In this document: in pieces, positions 57,388 through 64,000 of the stretch
Layout of the letters: each line of letters starts with the position of its first letter
Numbering within the stretch: position 1 is the first letter of the stretch
Assembly (NCBI GenBank): GCA_951799445.1
Contig: OX637293.1
Span: 7,812,001 to 7,876,000 of the forward strand
Length of the DNA: 64,000 nt
Source: Pseudisothecium myosuroides
Lineage: Eukaryota; Streptophyta; Bryopsida; Hypnales; Lembophyllaceae
Direction of reading: 5' to 3'
Position numbers and translations under genes: made by a program
Notes under the pieces: generated by a model
What the model saw: only the letters and a program-made list of their open reading frames with translations
The model's database searches: none
Told to the model about the DNA's origin: nothing

Positions 57388-59847
57388 ATGAGCAAGGACT
57401 TCTCTCCTTGGTATGGCCTCGTGCCACCGAGTAAAGTGCAGTGCAAGGCTTACAACTTGTTGTTTGCTAAAAAGCCCGCGCGAATGTTGAGCCATCTAGG
57501 ATATGAAGGCGCATGTGGTGCTCGTGATACCGGAGTTTGCCTTTGTCCGAAATTGACATCAGAGATTCGAGGTCTATTTCGTCGTTGTGAAGGGAAATTC
57601 CCACGGAGATCGGGTGTGGACAATGTGGATAGAAACAACATGCCCACGGACGGGAGTGACCTCTCCAATGGCAGGGACAGATCACGTTCTACACAGGAAG
57701 ATTCATGCACAGTACCGCAAGAAATTCTTTATGTGGGTTCGGAAGGGAATCGAATTACTGAAACATCTGGTGAACGTGGAACTCCCAGGGCATCTAGCAG
57801 TAGGCCGTACAAACAGAGCAGGCTAATAAATGGATTTGAAGAAGCACACAAACGCAAATTGAATGCAATGTGGGCCAATTTTTTTTATGCGGCAAATATA
57901 CCATTTGCTGTAGCCCGAAATCCAGCCTTTAAAGAAGCAGTAAAACTCACGGTAGAGTGGAATAGGCCGTACACACCACCATCATATCATGATCTACGAT
58001 GCAAATTGCTTGACGAAGCAAAGACGGACCTTCAGGCAAAGCTCTTGAGGAGAACCGAAGATAGCATAAGGAAGTTTGGAGCAACATTGTCTATTGATGG
58101 ATGGAGCTCGATTAGAAACCGCCCATTGATAAATGCCATTCTCGTATCTTCTGCCGGAGAGGAATTTGTTGGATCGGTAGATACAAGCGGGATGGAAAAA
58201 AACGCAGAGTATATGGCATCTGTCTTGGAAAAGTTTATAGAGCACGTGGGTCCCACCAGTGTGGTACAAATCAGTGCTGATAATGCTCCGGTAAATCAAG
58301 CGGCATGGAATTTGGTATCCAGTAAGTATCCACACATTTATTCTCAAGGATGCGTGGTGCATGCCTTGAATTTGTTGTTGAAAGATTGGGGGAAGGAAAA
58401 ATGGATTGATGAGTATCTGAAGAAAGCCCATGCCATTGTGAAATTCTTCAAGAGTAGGCAGATGCCGCTTGCTATATTTTGAAAGCACGAGACGAAATAT
58501 AGCTTGTTGTTGCCGGCCAAAACGAGGTTTGCCTCGAATTTTATTATGATTCACCGTTTGTTGAAGGTCAAAGTAGCATTACAACAAAGTGTGGTGGATC
58601 CGCAGTGGGTGGAGTATGTGTGGAAGCTAAAGGACAATCGGAAAACACAACCCCGGTCTGAGTCTCGAGATGTCAAGAAATTTGTTCTCAATTCGCATTT
58701 CTGGAATCGTTGTGTCAATATCCGAGATGTAGTGGGTCCAGTTGTATTTGCTCTACGCGACTTGGATGCGAAGACACCATGCATGGGAAAGGTATTGCAT
58801 ATTATGAAGGGTTTAGAGAAACATGTGATGGACTTGGAGAAAGAGCCATTTTCTTTGCCCGCAAATCGAGCAGAACGACTGCAGGCCTCATTTGTGAACC
58901 GACGAAAAATGGGGGAGACAGATCTACACTATGCAGGAGCTCTTCTGAACCCGTACTTGCTGCACGATAAAGAACTAGCTGACGACACAAATGCAACGGA
59001 GGCATGCAAGCGAGTTATAATGAAAATTTGTAAACCCGAAGATTACGCAATGGTCGTGAGGGAATTTGTAGCCTTTCGACATAGAACCCCTCCGTTCCAT
59101 AACATGTTAGACTCGGGCAAACAGATGTTGTCGGCACATGCTTGGTGGGATTTTGAAGGTGCATGTGGGAAGCTCATTGCTCCAATTGCAAAGAGGATAT
59201 TGGCCCAACCAGTATCATCATCTTCATGCGAACGAAATTGGAGTAACTATTCGTTTGTCCACAACAAATCTCGGAACAAGTTGAAGCCACAAAGAGCAGC
59301 AGATTTGGTGTATGTGTACAGTAATTCGAAAGTTTTAACGGCATCAAAAGAAAATGATGAGAAGAAGTGGTACCATGAGAACGTGGAGTCAGAAGATTCA
59401 GAGGGGTTTATCTCGGAAGACGAGGAAGTTGACGAGGATTATGGGCCACAATTCAGTGAGGAAAATGCCATAAACGACGACATGCAGGACTATGACAATG
59501 GACCGCTTCAGAGCCCTAATCGCAGTAATGAAGACTTTGGGGTCAATCATCGAGACGCTTATGAGTTCGATGAATCGGACGAGGACATCAATATGGACAA
59601 TGAAGATAATATTCTCCTAGCTAGATTTTGCGATGGGACCGGATTTTTGAATAGCCAAAATATCGTATCGCAAGGGGAAGCGGCTTACGTAGAAGATCCG
59701 GAGGCAAATGGGACAAGGAATGTCAATGATGACACTCCAAAAGCGGATGAAGTTCTTCAAAGTTTGAAGTGTACATCCATGACAATGGTAGAAGTGCAAG
59801 AGAATGAAGAGCACATTGACAAAGGAGGATGTCAGTTGAATGTTTGA
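57388..59847 (+). pseudogene. hAT transposase (DUF659 / hAT dimerisation), one internal stop
   Basis: A degenerate BED-type finger lies at about 57,430-57,600 (VQCKAYNLLF with the second Cys as Tyr, then HLGYEGACG and CLCPKLT). The DUF659-type core has its first catalytic Asp in SIDGW (codon 58,096) and the second in SADNA (58,279). The C-terminal dimerisation region has the Glu in SSCERNWS (59,230) and RAADLVYVY. All three residues of the hAT catalytic triad are present. A single TGA at 58,480-58,482 breaks an otherwise continuous frame. I prefer ATG 57,388 (MSKDFSPWYG) to 57,304, whose extra residues look like leader. The transposase would bind and cut the element ends. As it stands this copy probably makes only a truncated protein. 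Confidence 0.9.
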
Positions 59848-60717
59848 ATGAATGTGGGCAATGCAAGTGTTCAATCTATTGTGGTATTGGCAAATGAGAA
59901 GAGCGGGGAACGAAGTCATGAAAATGACAAGCCAAGCGAAGTCCAAAGAAATGTTGATGGAGGTTTGATACATGGGTCTGAGAGCCCAATTTCTTTGGAC
60001 CATGATGAAGATAAGAAACAAGTCATTGAAGAATGCAGAGGAGCACGATATAGCGGTGTTCTTCCTGTAGCACGCGAAACTCCTAGTGTAGCATTGGATG
60101 GCTCAGGAAGTTCAGGTGTAGGAAGACGACTTGTCCGAATTTCAAAAAAAATGCAACCTCGTATCAATTCATCTCCAATCAATTTACCATCGACCGATGG
60201 TGAGATGAACGAGACATTGGAAGAAATGTTTATTCGGGAATCTGGTCATGCACCACCACGGCGCTCGACAAAATCGTCAGCTCCTACAACGTTGTCTTTG
60301 AATGCAATGAAGGTAACTATTTAAGGAGGAGCTGGAGCAGTGAAATTGGATGCCCAACACTCCATAAAATCCAAAAGTAAAAGTAAAATGGAGCCTTTTG
60401 CAGCGAGCCCAACCAAGAGACAAGGTGTAGGTAGAACTCCCCTTGATGCATGTCTTCTTTCTTCGAAGGGGAAAATGAAAACAATTCCTTCCCTTCATGA
60501 AGATAGGAGGAACGCCATATTAAGAGTAAAAAGGGAAAAGAGCAAGGACCAACCAAGGAGATTATCTACATCAAGGCAAGTACAGCACGGAGGAGTGAGA
60601 ACTTTGTATTCTTCATCTGACGACATGGAAGTGACATCCAATGAAGATGTGGAATGGAGAAGTAGAGGAGATTGTAGTGGGGCTGAGGTAAAAGGGGATA
60701 GTGATTATAAGCCTTAG
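59848..60717 (+). pseudogene. In-frame extension after the transposase stop
   Basis: The same reading frame stays open after the TGA at 59,845 and, after a TAA at 60,322-60,324, up to 60,717. The product is Ser/Arg/Glu-rich with no domain. It may be an eroded C-terminal tail or a second small ORF (ATG at 59,848). A polyadenylation signal AATAAA at 60,886-60,891 fits a transcript that covers it. Confidence 0.45.
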
Positions 60718-60885
60718 AGATTGAAAGGCCTTGAATCGCTTAGATGTTTTGATGCTCATACATAGAGCACGTAATGGTAATTGGTTGGTAGAACATTATA
60801 TTGTGGTACTAGTTGTCTACTTTGCTTAGTGATGTACAAAACACCACTAAGATGGTTTGATATTCAAACTGTTGGATTATAATTC

Positions 60886-60891
60886 AATAAA
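60886..60891 (+). terminator. AATAAA polyadenylation signal
   Basis: Canonical signal 170 bases past the last in-frame codon of the transposase unit, followed by a T-rich stretch. Confidence 0.5.
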
Positions 60892-60974
60892 GTTTGATTG
60901 TATGTTTTCTTTCTTCAATGAAGCATAATATATTGCAAGAATTGTATGTAGTGAAGAGTTTCACTTTCATAGTT

Positions 60975-61670
60975 GTCCTAGTTTAACCCCTAAAGGACCA
61001 TTGTCCGTTTGGCGGACATTTGGGATTTTGGGCAGGTACCTACAGGCTGAATTTTTGTCCTCATTTTTTGAAACTTTTTTTGAAGATAGGAAAACTGATA
61101 AGCTTCATGGGAATATAATTTTTTTTTCAATTGGTGCCCGGGAACAAAAGTTACGCCCAAATAAGCTCAAAACAAGGGAGAGGGGGTAGCAAAAAAAATG
61201 TTGCAAATTTCATTTTATTTTATTTTAAATTTTTTTCCCATAGATTATATTTTTGTCTATCCCTAAAGCTTTGATTCATTCCATTTGGATTTGTTATGAG
61301 AAAGTTATGGACAATCTATTTTTTCGGGCACTTAGAGCATCTTCTGATCTTTCTGAAAAAAAACACTTGTAGGATTCATTTTTGAATGCAATGTTTATAA
61401 TTTTTCAAAAAAAAAAATTCCGCGTGATTTAGTGTTTTTGCTAGAACAATCTCACCGTTGGGATTAGTTCATTTCAATTCTATGTAAAAGATATTAATAT
61501 TTTAGATTTTCCTTCTATCTCGTACCTATTTCTACTTAACAATTTTTTTAGTAATTCAGAAAAGAATGAATGTGACCTACGAAAATGTTGGATTTCTATT
61601 CGATGTAGATCAAAATTCCTAAAAGTTCCCAAAAAGACTTTGGCATATTTGAATTAAGATGAAAAAATGA
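60975..61670 (+). repeat. Composite repeat, incl. second interspersed family copy 4
   Basis: It starts with GTTTAACCCCTAAAGGAC (MITE-like TIR) but the following sequence differs from the 0.95-kb family. The 61,255-61,580 part matches the second interspersed family at 40.4, 42.4 and 48.9 kb. Confidence 0.55.
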
Positions 61671-61674
61671 GTCA

Positions 61675-61945
61675 AAAAACAATGAGGCCTGACTAAAAGC
61701 GCTTATACCTCTATAGTACCCCATTTCAACTTGAAGTAGAATAGAAATCTGTAACTATTTATAAGCGCTGGATATTGAAAATGAAGAACAAGGTACAAAG
61801 TAAGTTTCGAACCCATGACCTCTTGAACATCAATAATGAAATAACTCCGCAAGTGGCTGCAATTGCAATAGGCCAATAGCTGATGTACCATGTATGTTCT
61901 AAAATTTTTTCCGTCCCTGTTAAAGTGACAGCCTGAAATCCTGAA
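61675..61945 (-). repeat. tRNA-like (SINE-type) module, copy 2
   Basis: On the minus strand GAGGTCATGGGTTCGAAAC fits a B box. It is a direct repeat of 56,585-56,830 with clear but imperfect identity. Both copies stand immediately next to a CCGACCG array. Confidence 0.5.
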
Positions 61946-61949
61946 CCCC

Positions 61950-62210
61950 TCCGGCCGACCGCCCCGACCGACTCAACGCCGACCCCGATTACCGACACCG
62001 GCAGCCGACCGACGCGGCCGGCTCACCGACAATGGAAAGCCGACCGACCGCCGTCCGCCGACCGCGGCGTCCGAATTACCTGAGGTAATTTTTTTTTACG
62101 GCAGTTTTACCCACCTCGTCCGATCGGACGCTGCGTCCCGACGTCCGACCGTCCAGACGTCCGGATTTTGGACGTGATTTGGTCCCGGACGTTCAGTTTT
62201 GACAACCCAG
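61950..62210 (-). repeat. Right subterminal CCGACCG array and terminal repeat
   Basis: CCGACCG, CCGACCGACCGCC and GTCCGCCGACCGCGG words (61,950-62,070) are followed by a short AT stretch. GTCCGATCGGACG, GACGTCCG and GGACGTTCAG words come next, and then the TIR TTGACAACCCAG (62,199-62,210). Confidence 0.88.
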
Positions 62211-62218
62211 TGGCTACC
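62211..62218. other. 8-bp target-site duplication, right copy
   Basis: TGGCTACC, identical to 35,012-35,019. Confidence 0.95.
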
Positions 62219-62488
62219 GTCGCCCTTGTATCGTTTGTACCTTAACCGGGTCATGACTTCTTCTTCTTCCGAATTCGGTTCTTCCCCTTCCGGTTCCGAT
62301 CCTCGTTCAGAAGTTGACGGAGTATTCCCCGATCTCGGACTTTCAATCTGCTCTCCAGGCGTGGATACAAAGATCGGCTGGTCACCCGGATCAGAGTTAT
62401 CCGGATCACTAAAACCCGATCCAGACGATTCTCCTTGATTCTTCTTTAATCGTTCAGACCTTCTTTCACTTCCTGTATTTCTTCTCAT
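62211..62488 (-). pseudogene. Ty3 gag, 5' part
   Basis: It starts at ATG 62,488 (MRRNTGSERRSERLKK). A Ser/Pro/Glu-rich N-terminal region runs to the hAT insertion point. The frame phase at 62,212 equals that of the 3' part at 35,013, showing that a single uninterrupted gag existed before the insertion. The frame read through the hAT end runs into a stop near 62,096. Confidence 0.85.
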
Positions 62489-62599
62489 GAATGCGAAATC
62501 CGGTTTTTCGTCAAAAACCAGAACTCAATCCGGAAAAGACAAGACAGAAAATAAAACAACTACTGACTTCGCTACTAGGGATAAACACTGACAGCTTTA

Positions 62600-62620
62600 G
62601 AATCCCCGGCAGCGGCGCCA
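62600..62620 (-). other. Primer-binding site of the Ty3 element
   Basis: On the minus strand TGGCGCCGCTGCCGGGGA begins ten bases after the 5' LTR end. It closely resembles the tRNA-Asp-type PBS of plant Ty3/gypsy elements. Confidence 0.85.
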
Positions 62621-62630
62621 GATTTTTGCA

Positions 62631-64000
62631 TGTCGCAGCACAGAGTAAGTGAATTCCCTGTTATACTCCCAAAAACCATTCTAAAGCATAACAAAATGAC
62701 TCTAAAGATCAAACCCACGAGATTCTGTGAAGTGTCTAGCTCTATTCCCAACTTAAGCTCCTGTCAGTCTTCAATTTCTACTTTCCGGTCCTAGATCTAA
62801 AACCGGAAACAACAACACACCAAAAACAACGACCAGACCTATCTCTATCTCTTCCGGTCTGTCAAGCTATTCGGTCCTGTAAAACTACCACAACCCAAGA
62901 TCCTACAACTTCTGATCCTGGTACTCCTCTGGACCGATCCGTTCCGGTCCGCTCACACTTACTCTCACTCTACTCCGGTTTAGTTTTGCCTCTGTTTCAC
63001 CGTCAGAGGGTTCGCCGCTTGTTTTTGAGAGTGGCAGGCCCGCCACTCCTTCCGTGAATTATAGTGGCTGAAGACCCACTTCTCTAATCCACTACTTCCT
63101 ACACTAGCGCGGATCCGGTTTGATCTCTCACAGCCACCCGGATGGCGATCCGGTTTGCAGGTCACACAAAGACCCCCCGTACGATCCTCTCATACTACAA
63201 CGACCTTGATGCCAAGTTCCCTCCGTGCAAAGTTAGGTGGTTACAAGCAAACTCGTCCGTTCCAACATCAACTAAAGTCCTTCCGTTTACCAACTGGGGC
63301 AGCGAGACCTCACGGGAGATCGGACACTCAACCGGATTTCCTATCCAGGAGTTCTAGCGCGACTAAGGACTCCTTCCCTATCCGCCTAGCCTAACAACGG
63401 TTTTCTCGCCAGGAATCATGAACTATAGAAGTGCTGAGGCACTGAAATCCGCTCCCAACACTTAGAATACCCACTCACATGCACATAAGAGCAAAACAAA
63501 CGCACTAAGCGGAGAAATCTCTCTAGAATCTACATACATTTTCCTAACTCCTCACCAAAACAGCCCTGCCACGCGCGGGAGAGACGTACAACAAGAAATC
63601 AATAGAAAACGCACAAAAACTCAAGGGAAAAGACTCCCAGTCTCCTTCGCAGAGACTGACTAATATACACTTTAAAACTCAAAAGTCAACAAAAAGGGGC
63701 CCGGAAAGTCCGCGCGGAACTTTCGGTCCCTGCCGAGCCGGCCAGACCGGAAAACATCCGATTCAGACCAGACACACCGGATCAAATCCGGTCCGGTCCT
63801 AACTAACAAATATTTACAACTAAAATCCTAACTATCCTATCAGAACCGGATCTACTCCTTGATCCGTTCCTTCGTCCATAACTTGGTCTTCACCTTGGTC
63901 CACGCTCTGATCTCGTTCTTGATCCGCACCCTGATCCGGGGTCAGATCCATACTTTGATCCTGCCCTTGGTTCAGTGTGGGACTTCTAGGCGGTTCCGTT
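62631..64000 (-). repeat. 5' LTR of the Ty3 element (cut by window end)
   Basis: It begins with TGTCGCAGCAC like the left LTR and aligns with it through 29,521, so about 149 bp are missing. About 20 single-base differences and one 4-base indel were counted by eye over about 1,366 aligned bases. Confidence 0.93.

Larger units (their letters stand above)
35020..62210. mobile_element. Giant 27.2-kb hAT transposon with cargo genes
   Basis: It is bounded by CTGGGTTGTCAA at 35,020-35,031 and TTGACAACCCAG at 62,199-62,210, with the 8-bp TSD TGGCTACC on both sides. Both ends continue into GACGTCCGG/GACGTTCGG words and then GC-rich CCGACCG arrays. It carries a DUF659/hAT transposase near the right end plus three further gene units: kinase-like, acidic/Gly-rich and RING-H2. 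Typical hAT elements are 2-6 kb, so this one is exceptionally large. It interrupts gag of the Ty3 element cleanly. Alternative: several nested hATs of which only the outermost ends are seen; I found no second TIR/TSD pair to support that. Confidence 0.88.
28156..64000 (-). mobile_element. Ty3/gypsy LTR retrotransposon, split by a hAT giant
   Basis: The element is on the minus strand: 5' LTR at the right edge (cut by the window), then PBS, gag, protease, RT, RNase H, integrase, PPT and 3' LTR at left. Protease-RT-RNase H-integrase order defines Ty3/gypsy. No chromodomain is visible after the integrase. Without the 27.2-kb insertion its native length would be about 8.8 kb. Multiple stops and frameshifts make it non-autonomous. 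The overlapping parts of the LTRs differ at only about 20 positions by eye, mostly transitions, plus one 4-base indel, so the insertion is young. Confidence 0.93.

Noticed and set aside
25120..60324. Stop-codon reassignment or RNA editing to explain the many in-frame TGA/TAG/TAA
   Set aside because: Any stop becomes sense by T-to-C at its first base, so the pattern carries no information. Ordinary nonsense mutation in decaying elements is sufficient.

Overview
The window reads as nuclear DNA of a land plant, and it is dominated by mobile elements. The plant assignment rests on four observations: a broken copy of the chlorophyll-synthesis gene CHLH (magnesium chelatase H subunit) near 14.4-15.0 kb, a plant-type FHA-domain gene at 3.3-3.9 kb, an L1-type LINE end with a zf-RVT domain, and short TTTAGGG runs. 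A non-seed plant is possible, but the sequence does not settle this. The background is AT-rich and genes are sparse.

Layout. 0-5 kb holds one ordinary host gene (FHA protein, minus strand). 5.3-21.4 kb is a repeat landscape. Two related repeat arms in opposite orientation (about 5.3-10.7 and 16.4-20.5 kb) surround a core with a decayed gene of unknown family and the CHLH pseudogene. A 5'-truncated LINE with target-site duplication sits in the left arm, and a 0.95 kb MITE-like element sits in the right arm. 21.8-28.1 kb carries two convergent genes: a three-exon gene whose C-terminal half looks transposase-like, and a second copy of the unknown gene seen in the 12-13 kb core.

From 28,156 to beyond the window end lies a Ty3/gypsy LTR retrotransposon on the minus strand. 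Its left LTR is complete (1,515 bp) and its right LTR is cut by the window end. PBS, PPT, gag, protease, RT, RNase H and integrase are all recognisable, but pol is broken by stops and frameshifts.

The main discovery is inside the gag of that retrotransposon: a 27,191-bp DNA transposon (35,020-62,210). It has a 12-bp terminal inverted repeat (CTGGGTTGTCAA) and a perfect 8-bp target-site duplication (TGGCTACC), the hAT signature. Removing it with one TSD copy leaves the gag frame open. It carries four gene units: a protein-kinase-like gene, an acidic/Gly-rich gene, a RING-H2/coiled-coil gene, and a DUF659/hAT transposase with D, D and E all present but several in-frame stops. The Gly-rich and RING proteins share an N-terminal domain of about 100 residues that I do not recognise.

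Each of the four genes has a TATA box just downstream of a GC-rich array built from the same CCGACCG/CGGTCGG words that fill the element's two ends. This suggests one factor, plausibly the transposase, recognises both the ends and all four promoters. Because the host LTRs differ by only about 1-2%, this giant element must have moved recently. MITE-like and other repeats, a degenerate 129-bp satellite and tRNA-like modules fill the spaces between cargo genes.
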